Assembly: GCF_036347135.1 (NCBI RefSeq)
Contig: NZ_CP108938.1
Location: forward strand, 10,354,001 to 10,418,000
Direction of reading: 5' to 3'
Length of the DNA: 64,000 bases
Source: Streptomyces sp. NBC_00775
Lineage (GTDB): Bacteria > Actinomycetota > Actinomycetes > Streptomycetales > Streptomycetaceae
This document shows, piece after piece, positions 43,851 to 53,700 of this stretch. The notes beneath the pieces were generated by a model that was not told the DNA's origin, ran no database searches, and saw only the letters and a list, made by a program, of their open reading frames with translations. Position numbers and translations under genes: made by a program. Position 1 is the first letter of the stretch. Each line of letters opens with the position of its first letter.

Positions 43851-44870
43851 GTGCGGGTGTCCTTGGTCCGGTCGGCAGGTCTGCAGAAGTTCCGGCAGGT
43901 CGTGGAGAGCCTCGGCGGAGACGCGAACGCGTACGCCCGGCGGGCTGGGCTGCCGGACGGGGCGCTCGACACCGATGAGCTGCTCGTGGAGGACACCGCT
44001 CTTGCCGCGGTCCTGGAGATCGCCGCAGCCGACCTCGGCTGTCCTGACCTGGGCCTGCGGGTGGCCGAGGCGCAGGACTTCGGCATGCTGGGCCCGCTTG
44101 CGGTGGCGATCCAGCACTCCGCTTCGGTCGCCGACGCACTGGAGTGCACATCCCGGTATCTGTTCGTCCACGCGCGCGACCTCAGTGTCTCGTTGGTGGA
44201 CGACCCCGACGGGGCGCGCGGGGTGGTCGGGCTGCGGTACTCCTTCGGCGCGGGCGTACAGCCGCTGTCACAGGCCACCGACATGACCACGCTGTTCGTC
44301 CACCGCGCCGTCATGTTCCTCGTCGGTGGCGGCTACGGCCTGCGGTCGGTCGATCTGCCTCATCAGCCCGTGGCACCACGGACGCGGTACGAGGACGCCT
44401 TCGGCGCCCGGGTCCGCTTCGGACGCGACAGCGCACTCCTGCGGGTACCGTCGAGCCTGCTGGCGCGCCCGCTCGACGGGGTCGACGAGACATTGCGCCG
44501 GCTCGCGCTGGCGTTTCTGTCCCGGCACTCTCCCGAGGCCGGGCCGGTGGTGGCCGCGAAGGTGCGCGCGGTGCTCGACCAGTCCCTGGGGACCGGTTCC
44601 ACCGACCTCGTCGACGTCGCCCGGGTCCTCGCCGTGCACCCACGGACCCTGCAGCGCCAACTCACCGCGGAGGGCGAGTCGTTCGCCTCGATCCTCGACG
44701 GGGTGCGCCGGGCCCGGGCCCGTACCTACCTGACCACGACGGACATGCCGCTGGCCCAGGTCAGCAACCTCGTCGGTTTCGCCGAACAGGCGGTCCTCAC
44801 TCGCTGCGCCCGACGCTGGTGGGGCCGGACACCGACCGCCCTGCGCCGCGAGGCACGCGTCAGAGGCTGA
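43851..44870 (+). CDS. AraC family transcriptional regulator
   Basis: 339 residues from GTG 43851 (a GTG two codons later is equally possible). N-terminal sensor domain of the OruR/ArgR-like type (Arabinose_bd): LQKFRQVVESLGGDANAYAR, LEIAAADLGCPDLGLRVAEA. The C-terminal HTH_18 pair is DVARVLAVHPRTLQRQLTAE and SNLVGFAEQAVLTRCARRWW followed by GRTPTALRRE. The family usually activates catabolic genes for aromatic or amino-acid-like substrates. Its last 11 bases overlap the end of the convergent SMP-30 gene, and it may control that gene. Confidence 0.9.
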   Translation: MRVSLVRSAGLQKFRQVVESLGGDANAYARRAGLPDGALDTDELLVEDTALAAVLEIAAADLGCPDLGLRVAEAQDFGMLGPLAVAIQHSASVADALECTSRYLFVHARDLSVSLVDDPDGARGVVGLRYSFGAGVQPLSQATDMTTLFVHRAVMFLVGGGYGLRSVDLPHQPVAPRTRYEDAFGARVRFGRDSALLRVPSSLLARPLDGVDETLRRLALAFLSRHSPEAGPVVAAKVRAVLDQSLGTGSTDLVDVARVLAVHPRTLQRQLTAEGESFASILDGVRRARARTYLTTTDMPLAQVSNLVGFAEQAVLTRCARRWWGRTPTALRREARVRG

Positions 44871-45924
44871 GCACGACGAGGTCGTCCTCGTGCAGGCTGC
44901 CCGCCACCACGATCCCGTCGTACTCGGCGACGCTGGTCACGAAGCCGTACGAGCCTCCCCCACTCTCGTCTTCGCTCGAGCGGGAGGTGCCCCCAGTCGC
45001 GCGCAGGTCGTGAATGAGGCGGCCGTCGAGGTCGAAGGCCATGACCCAGGCGATGGGCGTGGCCTTGGGACGTACGGCCTCGGGCAGATTCCACACCACG
45101 GTCCGAAGGAATCCCGGCAACGGGAGCAGCCGGTCGAGCAGGGCGTTGCGGGGTGCTGCGATCGCCACCCACAGCAGCCCGTCGCTGCCGAGGCTCATGT
45201 TGTCGGGCATGCCGGCGAGGTTCTCGACGAAGGGCTCGCCGGTCCCTGCCTTCGGGCCGGTGAGCCAGTGGCGGCTCACCCGGTACCCGGTGGTCTCGGC
45301 GACCAGCAGGTGCGAGGCGTCCGGGGCGAGGACGAGGCCGTTGGCGAACTTCAGGTCGTCACGCAGCACGGTGACGGTGCCGTCGGGGTCACGGCGGACG
45401 AGCAGGCCGGTGCAGGAGTGCTCGATGACGTCGCCGAGGTAGTGCTCCAGGTCCCAGCGTCGCGTGGACACCGTGAACCAGATGGTCCCGTCCGGGCCCT
45501 CGGCCACGTTGCTGGCGAAGGTGAGCGGCCGGCCCGCCACGGTGTCGACCAGCACCTCGACCGAGCCGTCGGCGGACATCCGCAGCAGCCCCCGGTCGTG
45601 GTCGCAGACCAGGACGCTGCCGTCGGCGGAGGGTTCGAGTCCCAGCGGGCGGCCTCCGGTGTCGCCCACCACCGTGCACGCACCGGTGGCCGGGTCGACG
45701 CGCACGATCCTGCCGTCGGCGAGACCGGTGAGCAGGCTGCCCTTTCCGTCGAAGATCACGTCCTCAGGGCCGTGCCCGCCGCTCGCGATCCGGCGGGCGA
45801 CGGCGAAACGGCGCGTGGTGGGTGTGCGCCCTTCGTCGGCGGGAGCCAGGGGCGGCGTCCAGTGGCGGGGCGAGAGGAGGCGGCGGGTCAGGGGCACGGC
45901 GTTGGGCTCCCTGTTCGAGGTCAT
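44860..45924 (-). CDS. SMP-30/gluconolactonase or strictosidine-synthase-like protein
   Basis: 354 residues from ATG 45924. A six-bladed propeller of the strictosidine synthase/SMP-30 type: GHGPEDVIFDGKGSLLTGLA, DGRIVRVDPATGACTVVGDT, GRPLTFASNVAEGPDGTIWF (near 150, metal site), GLVLAPDASHLLVAETTGYR and MPDNMSLGSDGLLWVAIAAP. Family enzymes hydrolyse lactones or act as metal-dependent esterases; actinobacterial members are often next to sterol or aromatic catabolic genes. It starts two bp after the stop of the degraded phosphotransferase upstream, so it was once part of a catabolic operon that has partly decayed. Confidence 0.9.
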   Translation of the reverse strand: MTSNREPNAVPLTRRLLSPRHWTPPLAPADEGRTPTTRRFAVARRIASGGHGPEDVIFDGKGSLLTGLADGRIVRVDPATGACTVVGDTGGRPLGLEPSADGSVLVCDHDRGLLRMSADGSVEVLVDTVAGRPLTFASNVAEGPDGTIWFTVSTRRWDLEHYLGDVIEHSCTGLLVRRDPDGTVTVLRDDLKFANGLVLAPDASHLLVAETTGYRVSRHWLTGPKAGTGEPFVENLAGMPDNMSLGSDGLLWVAIAAPRNALLDRLLPLPGFLRTVVWNLPEAVRPKATPIAWVMAFDLDGRLIHDLRATGGTSRSSEDESGGGSYGFVTSVAEYDGIVVAGSLHEDDLVVLSL

Positions 45925-45926
45925 GG

Positions 45927-46702
45927 CTACTTCCCTACCTGGGCGTCGGCGATGTCGGGGGACATCCGTCGGGCGGCGGCGATGATGCGGCGGCACCGCA
46001 GTTCGAGCAGCACGACCGCGATGCCGAAGAGACGGAACTGCTTGTTCGTGGTCTGCCCGGTGAGATACCGCTGATAGACCTGCTGGGCGATGACGGCGAC
46101 GCGGAACAGGCCGAAGACCTGGTCCAGGCCCACTCCCGGTTCGTCACGCTGGTGCCGGTGCGCCCGCAGTAGTGTGCCACCACCTCCTCCCGGGTCATCA
46201 TCCCGGGCAGATGGGTGGGTTGACGCCGGAACGCCTGCATGTGCCTGCCGTCGTCCGCCTGCACCCAGTACCCGAGGCCGTTGGCGAGGTCCATGAGCGG
46301 GTCGCCGACAGTGGCGAGTTCCCAGTCGAGAAGACCGACAGGCCGCGTGGGGTCCTCGGCGTCGAGTACGACGTTGTCGAAGCGGAAGTCGTTGTGCACC
46401 AGGGTGTGCGGCCGGTCGGCCGGCTGGTTGTCGGCCAGCCACCGCATCACCCGCTCGAAGCCGCCGACGTTCCAGGTGCGCGCCTTGCGGTAACGCTCCG
46501 ACCAGCCCTCCACCTGGCGGCTTACGTACCAGCCGCCCTTGCCGAGGTCACCGAGTCCCGTGGCTGTGAGGTCGACCTCGTGCAGGTCCACGAGCAGGTC
46601 GACGACGTTGCGGCACAGGGCGGCGGTCTGCTCGCGGTCGAGTACCACCCCGCGCGGCAGGTCCTTGCGCGGGATCGGGCCGAGGATGCGCCGCATCACG
46701 TA
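45927..46702 (-). pseudogene. Phosphotransferase (APH/ACAD10-like), 5' truncated and frameshifted
   Basis: Begins abruptly at HYVMRRILGPIPRKDLPRGV; the usual first 110 residues are missing. It keeps the catalytic loop LVHNDFRFDNVVLD (HxDxxxxN) and GLLDWELATVGDPLMDLANG. At about 46128 the frame breaks: TSVTNREWAW should continue VFGLFRVAVIAQQVYQRYLT and GQTTNKQFRLFGIAVVLLEL, which lies in another frame and ends at TAG 45927. One deleted base explains this. The family (APH-like, partner of acyl-CoA dehydrogenases) phosphorylates small molecules; this copy is dead. Confidence 0.85.
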
Positions 46703-46727
46703 GTGTGCGTGCGGCCGCCACGGCTCG

Positions 46728-46930
46728 TCAGGCGGAGTCGGCCCGGTGGCCTGTCATCGATCGGACCAGCCGCCTGAACCCCTCGATCTGGCGCGCCATG
46801 ACCGCGTGGTGGTCCTCTCCGAAGACGATGCGCTGATAGACCATGCCGTCGCCGAGCGCCATCAGCACCTGTACCAACGCATCGTCCGGGGCGAGGCCCT
46901 GCGCTTCGAGGAAGCGCCGCGTGAAGTCCC
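46728..46930 (-). pseudogene. TetR-family regulator, C-terminal fragment
   Basis: A frame reading DFTRRFLEAQGLAPDDALVQ then VLMALGDGMVYQRIVFGEDH and ARQIEGFRRLVRSM ends at TGA 46728. This is the C-terminal domain typical of TetR proteins; the HTH is absent. Its upstream end joins, in another frame, a pobA piece at about 46930. Confidence 0.65.
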
Positions 46931-46932
46931 GG

Positions 46933-47190
46933 CAGTTCGGCGGCGGCGTGCTCCGACGTCGCGATCCGGTCGAGCTGGGAGAGCTGCAACCTGGTCTCGA
47001 AGACGGACTGCTCCGGGTCGGTGTGCAGAGTCGTCGTCATGAAATACGAGAGGTGCTTGGCCCGCCCTATGCGGCGCAGGCAGGTGTCGGAGTACGCGTC
47101 GAGCAACTCGGCCGAGCCTGTGTCCTTGAGGTGGGTGAGAGCGCGGGCCAGCACGACGACGTCGGTGGCGACGAGGTTGAGGAGGCGTTT
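46933..47190 (-). pseudogene. 4-hydroxybenzoate 3-monooxygenase (PobA), C-terminal fragment
   Basis: Reads LLNLVATDVVVLARALTHLK, DTGSAELLDAYSDTCLRRIG, AKHLSYFMTTTLHTDPEQSV and FETRLQLSQLDRIATSEHAA. This matches the last third of PobA (GLNLAxxDV...ALTxxYxxGSxELLDxYSxxCLRRVW; FSYxMTxLLH; QLAQLDxxxxS). FAD- and substrate-binding N-terminal parts are missing. PobA hydroxylates 4-hydroxybenzoate to protocatechuate. It is a remnant of an aromatic catabolic locus. Confidence 0.8.
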
Positions 47191-47308
47191 GGGCGGGTCA
47201 CGCCACTGAACGCGGGTCCGCACCCGGTGTGAAATCCCGTCCATCACCTGCCGATGATGCCGTCACCTGCCACAACGCCCGTTACTGACAGGCAGGAACG
47301 GTCGCAGC

Positions 47309-48700
47309 TCACGCAACGGGTGCGGGAGTGTGGGTTCCGGTAGCGCCCTGGGCGAGAGCCAGTTGTGCCTGTTCGAGCCTGCGGATCGCCTCGGTGAGCC
47401 GGCTCGAAGGGAGCGTGTACGGCAGTCGGATGTAGCGTTCGAATGCCCCGCCGATCCCGAATCGTGGTCCGGCCGCGATGGTCACTCCGTAGTCCGGCGC
47501 GATCGCTGCCAGCCGTGAGCTGATGGGCTCGGGGAACGCTGCCCAAAGCGTCACGCCTCCGGCTGGCTGGGGTGCGTGGACGTCGGGCAGGTACTCGCTG
47601 AGTGCGCGCCGCAGTGCGTCCCGTTGCGATCGCAGTTGCTGGAGCGTGTCGGGCGGTTCGGTCCGGCGCTCGTTCAGGAGGACGGCGGTGGCCAGCTGTT
47701 CGACGACGGGGGTGCCGAGGTCTGTAGCGGGGCGGGCTTGTTCGAGGCGCTCAAGGAGTGAGGGCACGGCGCGAATCCAGCCGGTGCGAAGGCCGCCCCA
47801 GATGCTCTTGGACACCGAGCCGATGCTGACGGCGGTCGGCATGTGTACGGCGAAGGGTTCCGGTTTCGCGCCGTCCAGAGCCAGGTCGGTCATGGTTTCG
47901 TCGATGATCGTGGGACACGCCAGTCTGAGCCGGCGGCGCACGCTCGCGGACATGCACATCCCGGTCGGGTTGTGAAAGTCGGGTATCAGGTAGGCCAGTT
48001 GTGCGGCACGCCCTGCTGCATGGAGTTGCGCGGTGTCCCAGCCGGACGCCTCAACGGCGACGGGCAGGAGTCGGGCGCGCGCCGCAGTAAAGGTCCTGAT
48101 CGCGTGCGGGTAGGTGGGATGGTCGATCAAGACCTTGTCGCGTGGGGCCAGGAGCGTTCGCGCCAGAAGACCGAGCGCGTGCTGTGCACCGTTGGTGATC
48201 ATGATGTGATCGGGTGCAGTGGGCAGCCCTCTGCGCTGATACCAATCGGCAACCGCTTCGCGCAGCTCCGCGGTGCCGTATCGGTCGTATCCGTGCCGCT
48301 CGAAGTGGAGCGGCAGCCGTTCGAGAGCATCCGCGAAAGCGGCGTGGAGGATTTCGGCGGGTGCCGGTGGCGCAGCGAACGACAGGTCGATGGTCGCCGA
48401 GTCCGTGCCGGACGGCCGCTCGGACGGCGTGTCATGGGGGAGCCGTACAGTCGCCCTGGCGCGCGCCCTCGTGGCGAGGTACCGGTGCTCGACAAGAGTG
48501 CGGTATGCGGCACCGACGGTGGTTCTGCTGGTGCCGAGCGCGGTAGCCAGGTCGCGTTCGCTCGGCAGCGCCGCCCCAAGGGAGAGACGTCCGTCCAGGA
48601 CCAGCAGCCGCAGCCTGTCGGAGAGGCGCTGGTGTGCCGGCCCGGGTCCCTCCTGCCAGGTTCCCAACATGCGCGCTACCGCGTGCGAACTGATTTTCAC
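47309..48700 (-). CDS. MocR-type GntR/aminotransferase regulator
   Basis: 463 residues from GTG 48700. The N-terminal winged HTH of the GntR family is LSDRLRLLVLDGRLSLGAAL, PSERDLATALGTSRTTVGAA and YRTLVEHRYL. The larger C-terminal part is a fold-type I aminotransferase: YGTAELREAVADWYQRRGLP, LIPDFHNPTGMCMSASVRRR and the PLP lysine in SIGSVSKSIWGGLRTGW. MocR proteins bind PLP and act as ligand-controlled regulators. The gene is divergent from yczE, a partnership known from Bacillus and actinobacteria. The inverted repeat directly before the start suggests autoregulation. Confidence 0.92.
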   Translation of the reverse strand: MKISSHAVARMLGTWQEGPGPAHQRLSDRLRLLVLDGRLSLGAALPSERDLATALGTSRTTVGAAYRTLVEHRYLATRARARATVRLPHDTPSERPSGTDSATIDLSFAAPPAPAEILHAAFADALERLPLHFERHGYDRYGTAELREAVADWYQRRGLPTAPDHIMITNGAQHALGLLARTLLAPRDKVLIDHPTYPHAIRTFTAARARLLPVAVEASGWDTAQLHAAGRAAQLAYLIPDFHNPTGMCMSASVRRRLRLACPTIIDETMTDLALDGAKPEPFAVHMPTAVSIGSVSKSIWGGLRTGWIRAVPSLLERLEQARPATDLGTPVVEQLATAVLLNERRTEPPDTLQQLRSQRDALRRALSEYLPDVHAPQPAGGVTLWAAFPEPISSRLAAIAPDYGVTIAAGPRFGIGGAFERYIRLPYTLPSSRLTEAIRRLEQAQLALAQGATGTHTPAPVA

Positions 48701-48702
48701 CG

Positions 48703-48724
48703 AACCAGCTTAAGCAATCTGGTT
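48703..48724. promoter_or_regulatory. Probable MocR operator (AACCAG-N10-CTGGTT)
   Basis: A perfect 6-bp inverted repeat with a 10-base spacer, AACCAGCTTAAGCAATCTGG plus TT, two bases before the mocR GTG and about 38 bases before the yczE start. Placement suits a repressor that controls both divergent genes. Confidence 0.65.
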
Positions 48725-48761
48725 ATGGAATCAGAGTCCAGATGGCGTGGAGGCTTGCGCT

Positions 48762-49472
48762 ATGGCTCCTCCCGCTTCCGCTGCGCACCTGTCCGTCCCG
48801 GCCCCTCACGACCGCCCTGTGATGAGGCGCATGAACGCCTTCGCCCAAGTTCGGGCGGGCCGAACGGCGCGTCGCATCCCCCAGCTCCTGGCCGGCTTGG
48901 TGGGGTACGGCGCCGCCGTCATGATGCTCGTCCAGTCCGGTCTTGGCACAGCCAGCTGGAGCGTACTCACGGACGGCACGGCGAAGAGTCTTGGCATCTC
49001 GTTCGGATGGGCCACGAACCTGATCTCACTTCTGGTGCTTCTCGCCTGGATACCTCTGCGGGAACTGCCGGGGCTCGGCACTCTCCTCAACGTCGCGGTC
49101 GTCGGCTTCGCCGCGGACGCCACCGCGGCCGTGCTCCCCGCCCCTCAGGGGATAGTTGCCGAGATCGGGTACCTCGTCGTCGGCCTCGTTGCACTGGCCT
49201 TCTTTGATGCGCTCTACCTCGGCGCACAGTTCGGATCGGGTCCACGCGACGGCATCATGACCGGACTTGTTCGACTCACCCGCCTACCCGTCGCGGTGGT
49301 GCGTACGGGAATCGACGTCGCCGTCGCCTGCATCGGCTGGACTCTCGGTGGAAGCCTTGGGGGCGGGACCGTACTCGTCGCGCTGGGCATGGGGCCCCTC
49401 GTCGGCTACTTTCTGCCGCTCCTCACAGTTCGCCTTCCCGCTGCTGCGGCACGCGAACGGTGCAGCCGGTGA
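48762..49472 (+). CDS. YczE/YyaS/YitT family membrane protein
   Basis: 236 residues if started at ATG 48762; ATG 48822 or 48831 would remove a non-conserved leader. Hydrophobic helices are seen at LLAGLVGYGAAVMMLVQSGL, WATNLISLLVLLAWIPLREL, LLNVAVVGFAADATAAVLP, IAEIGYLVVGLVALAFFDAL and VALGMGPLVGYFLPLLTV. The conserved GSGPRDGIMTGLVRLTR loop between helices 4 and 5 identifies the YczE family. It is an integral membrane protein of unknown transport or scaffold function, regularly paired with MocR-type regulators. Confidence 0.88.
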   Translation: MAPPASAAHLSVPAPHDRPVMRRMNAFAQVRAGRTARRIPQLLAGLVGYGAAVMMLVQSGLGTASWSVLTDGTAKSLGISFGWATNLISLLVLLAWIPLRELPGLGTLLNVAVVGFAADATAAVLPAPQGIVAEIGYLVVGLVALAFFDALYLGAQFGSGPRDGIMTGLVRLTRLPVAVVRTGIDVAVACIGWTLGGSLGGGTVLVALGMGPLVGYFLPLLTVRLPAAAARERCSR

Positions 49473-49527
49473 TCGCCAGTCGATGAATTCCGGCGTCGCT
49501 CACCTTTGCGAGAAGGGTGTTCGCTGG

Positions 49528-50337
49528 TCAGTCCCAGTCAGGCGGCGGTTGATCGACGCTGCCGCCCTTGTGCGGTGAGGGGATGTAGTCCTGGGCGCCG
49601 TTGGGCAGCGCGGCCACACACTCCGGCGAGCAGGCGCTGACCAGCAGGGGCAATACGTCGGTGGCCACTCGTATCGAGATCCACACCTGATGGAGTCCGG
49701 CCTGCTCGATCGGCCGGTCGCAGGTACTGCAGCTGTGGATCGCGGTGGCACCCCAGCGTCGGGGATCCAGGTCTGCAGGATCGCGTTCCGCGACGGAGTC
49801 TTGGGAGGGCGCGAGCCGTGGGAAGGGCGGTCGCAGCTTGTAGTTGCCGAACAGCGCGCGGGTGCTCACCGTACTGCGGGTCAGCTTCCGGCACCGGGTG
49901 ATCTCGTAGGGGAACCAGTGCAGCCGGTAGGAGGTGTAGGGGGTGAACTCCTCCAGGCTGGTCATGGCCCCGATCTCGGGCGGAATCCGCACCAGATTGC
50001 TGCCGTAGAGCACGAGATGCCTGACCGCCGTGAGCTTGGCGATGCTCGGCGGCAGGGTGACGACCTGCCGCCGCTCTTCGGGGCTGAGCTTGAACAGAGG
50101 GCGGAACTCCTCGCGGCCGTCGGCGGCGGCCTCGTCCACCAGTTCCAGCAAGTGCTGCCAGCCCGGGGCGGACGTATCCTGCCGTTCGGTGTGGAAGCCG
50201 GCCCGGGCTCGCGGATGCGGCTTGGACTGGTCGAAGCATGAGCAGGCGTCCCTGGAGGACTCGCGCCCATCTGAGGCCGGGTCCGATGTGTCACCCCAGT
50301 GGTTCACAAAGAGCGTTGACTCTCCCTCATCCTTCAT
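49528..50337 (-). CDS. Leucine-rich-repeat protein with a C-terminal Cys motif
   Basis: 269 residues from ATG 50337. The middle holds LRR units of the plant-like/BspA-unlike type: VVTLPPSIAKLTAVRHLVLY, GSNLVRIPPEIGAMTSLEEF, YRLHWFPYEITRCRKLTRST. After about residue 190 there is a small possible zinc site, CSTCDRPIEQAG then LLVSACSPECVAALP. No signal peptide or membrane segment is present, so it is probably cytosolic. LRR proteins usually bind other proteins. The gene is solitary; its neighbours give no partner. Confidence 0.8.
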   Translation of the reverse strand: MKDEGESTLFVNHWGDTSDPASDGRESSRDACSCFDQSKPHPRARAGFHTERQDTSAPGWQHLLELVDEAAADGREEFRPLFKLSPEERRQVVTLPPSIAKLTAVRHLVLYGSNLVRIPPEIGAMTSLEEFTPYTSYRLHWFPYEITRCRKLTRSTVSTRALFGNYKLRPPFPRLAPSQDSVAERDPADLDPRRWGATAIHSCSTCDRPIEQAGLHQVWISIRVATDVLPLLVSACSPECVAALPNGAQDYIPSPHKGGSVDQPPPDWD

Positions 50338-50379
50338 GGCGCCAAGATACGGAAGCTGCCACAGGCCATCCCAGGGATT

Positions 50380-50620
50380 ATCGGGTCGAGGCAGTCAGCC
50401 TGGGCGACCTGGGCTTGGTCTGGGCGAGCCGATGAGAGTTGGTACCGGTCTGGATGATGTTCCCGCCGAATATGAGCCCTCGGCGATGGCCGCGCAGACC
50501 ATCGATGCACAAAAGGTCGACGCGCCCGTAGCGTGAGACTTGCCGGTGCCGGTGCCGGTGCCGGAGTCGCCGATGAGACGCAACGGGTGGCCTTGTATCT
50601 CCAGTCATCTGGCGTAACGG
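50380..50620 (-). pseudogene. IS21-type IstB ATPase, degraded
   Basis: One minus-strand frame carries a Walker A, RLIGDSGTGTGTGKSH, enlarged by a TGCCGG repeat; another carries the Walker B region VSRYGRVDLLCIDGLRG, as in IstB helper proteins (RYGxxDLLCxDELG). The 40 or so residues between are deleted and the frame has shifted. No IstA partner or ends are seen. Confidence 0.6.
50541..50564. repeat. TGCCGG hexanucleotide repeat, four copies
   Basis: TGCCGG occurs four times in a row within the P-loop codons of the IstB remnant. It lengthens the Gly-Thr-Gly stretch and was probably made by replication slippage after the gene died. Confidence 0.85.
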
Positions 50621-50783
50621 TGAGGGAGCCTTGCAAAGTCGCTGTTCAAGATGGTTCGGACGCGTCCAGAAGGCGGTTGAGCTTCGCCCTGTGCCCAGAC
50701 GACCAGCCGCCCGTCCCTAGGCGCCGAGCTGAAGCACCTTGGTATCGGCGTCACCCGGCACCCGACGGACACTTGAGGCCGGG

Positions 50784-53700
50784 TCACCTGGGGATTCCCC
50801 GCCCGGAGTGCGGCTCCGTGTGGCCGGTCGGCTCCTTCGTCTGGCCGGTAGCCACTTCGGCGCCGGAGTCTGAGCCGGACTGTGATGTCGGCCCGGCGGT
50901 CGTGGGCGCGCCCGTCAGCCGGTCGACGCGGCGCCGGATCCCCCGCCCCGCCGCCGTGAACACCCCGCTGAACAGCAGCGTCAGGAGCACGATTCCGGCC
51001 AGCGCGACGATCGGGTGCCACCACGGTGTGCGCAGCCACGGCACGACGTCCCGGCCGACCACCCCGGTGTCGTGGCCGCCGGTGCCGAACAGCACGCGGC
51101 GGCCGACCGGGCAGCCGGTGAAGAAGACCGCCACCACGACGGTGAGCGCTCCCGCGGCGACCAGCGCCTTGCGCCAGTGTGCCCAGGTGCCGAGGACGAG
51201 CAGATAGGAGCCGATGAGTGCGAGCAGCGTGCCCGTCAGACCGAGCCAGGTGACGCGTTGGATCATCGACAGGACACCGACGGTCAGCGCGGCGGCGCCG
51301 GTGAGGATGAGAGTGCGGGACCGGCCGCGGGTGAGGGCGGAGGCGCGGTAGCCCGCCAGCGTGATGGTGCGGGTCGAGGCGAGGAACGGTTTCAGCGGCG
51401 CCGGCATCCGGCGCACTTCGCAGACCCCGGCGGTGGCCACGGCGACGGCCTTGCTGACGGTGCGGGTCAGCAGCGGCTGCCCCAGCTCGCCGGCGAAGGT
51501 CTCGTCGGGCACCGGGCAGGACGCCAGCAGTGCGGCGAGGGCGGCGGGGTCCGCGCGTGTGACCGGGTCGTAGGTCTGGCGCTCCGAGGCGCCCGGCTTC
51601 TGCGGCGGGGCGGTTCGCTGTGGTGACTCGCCCGGATTTCGCTGCCCGGCGGCCTGCTGTTGCTCGTTGCTCGGTTTCCTCTGTTCGGCGGCTCGTTGTT
51701 CCCGCTCGATCAGTTCCCGCTGTTCGGCGGCTCGTTGTTCCTGCTTGATCAGTTCCCGCTGTCGCGCGGTCCAGTCGCCGCTCATCACCGCGGCGACCGC
51801 GGTCTGGGCCGCTGCCCGGGCTCGCTCGGGGCTGCCTGCGACGTCGAGCACCTGCGTGGCCCATGGGTGTGTCCGGGTAGCCGGTGTACTGAGCATCTCC
51901 CGTGCGATGACCGGAAGTTCGACCTCCGCGACGCACCGCTGCCAGCTCTGCGCGATCCACAGCGACGTCAGGGGCAGGCTGGACGGCACGCGCTCGTCCG
52001 GGTGGTCGAGGAAGCGCAGCTCGCCGCAGATCGCCTCTTTGGTGAGCCGGGTGACGGTCCCGTCCGGGGCTTCGTCGATGGGTTGGTCGGGGTCCTCGCC
52101 GTCGGCGAACAGGATGCGCAACTGTTCGTAGAACGCTTCGGCCCGACTCTTCCCTCCCTCGGCGTCCGGTACGACGGTGAGAACGCGCCGCGGGTCCAGC
52201 AGCAGGTGAACCAGCCAGCCGGCGCCGTCCAGCCGGCCCCAGGTCCAGTCGTTCGCCCGCCATGACGACTTGTAGAACGCCCCGAAATGGTGCAGCTGCA
52301 GCCCGGTCAGCTTCTTCGCGGCGGTCGGCCGGCGGGGTGCGAGTGCGCACCGCGTGTCGGCGCTGACCTGCACCAGTTCGACCGGCTGTTCGACCTCGGT
52401 GCCCACGGACAGTACGGAACGGGTGGCCACGTGCAGTTCAAAGAGTGCGAGCGCGACGCCGTCGCGCTCATCGGGAAGGAATCCGAAGTAGGTGCCCAGT
52501 TCCGCGGCCGCCCGCTGACGTCTTCCCTGGGCCGTGGTGGCCACCGGCGGCGCGACCGCCGCCTGCTTGGCGCTCTGCTGCGGGACCAGCTCTCGCAGCC
52601 GGATCACGGCGGCCGCGAGCCGGCGCCACGCGCCCTTGAGGGAGAGGTCCTCCCCGTCGCCGTCCTGCGGTGGAGGGGCCGGCCGGCCGCGCTGGTCCCA
52701 GTACGCCCGCGCGGCGTCGCCCGCCACGCCTCCAAGGGCCGAGCCGCGCGCCTGCCCCTCGTTCATCGCTCGCTCGACGAGTTCCTCACCGTCCGGCCGC
52801 TTGTCCGGTACGAACGCCCGGTGCACCCGGCGTACGACCTGCGCCAGCTCCGTACGTTGCTCGGGGCAGCACACGAACGCCTCCCGGAGCATCGCCAGCA
52901 CGGTCGCCTTCGCGCCGTCGAATGGAGCCACCCCGAAGTCGGCCAGCCGCCCGTACAGCACGTCGCCTCGGTCGTCCGGCTCCGGAAAGGTCCACTGCGC
53001 CGTGACCGCGTTCACCGCGGCGTCCCGGCAGACTTCCTCCGCGCCGCCGCCCGGAGCCATCGCGGCCAGCCACGACTGAGCCAGCGCCTTGGCCGGCCGG
53101 GTGGTCAGGGCGCGCATCAGCGCGGCGATCACTGGCCGGGCCAGCCAGGTGCCCTCCCGGATCCGGAAGTCCTCGTACATCTGCGGGGTCAGGAGCCGGC
53201 CCACGGCAGCATCCGCCACCTCGTCCTCACCGAGCCGGCCCCGGCACTCGGCCAGCGCCCGCGCCGCCATACGCCCCCGGGCACCGACCTCGGCCATACG
53301 GCGGCGGGTGTCTCGGAGCGCGTCCATGCGGTCGTTGTGGTCGCGCAGTTCGCTCAGTTCGGCGCTGATCGACTGGCTGAGAGCGGCACCGAGGTCCTTC
53401 ATCAGGGCCTCGCCCAGGGTCCACGGTTCCTTGAAGGACTCCTGCGGTGGTGTCGTACGGGGGTCGGGCGCGGCACCGGCCGAGGGGACGACGTACAGGA
53501 GGACGCGCCGCACCTGACGTTCCGCCGGCCGGTCGAAGATGGCCCGCAGCAGCGGTCTGATCGGCCGGTTCGCCAGCAGACCGCCGTCGGCGGCCCAGTG
53601 CGAGCGGGTGATGTTGGTGTACTTCCTCATCGCAGGGCGCGCGGGAACGTCGCGGGTCCCGTCGACCGGGGTGTCGTACGGCAGGAACGACGGCTCGAAC

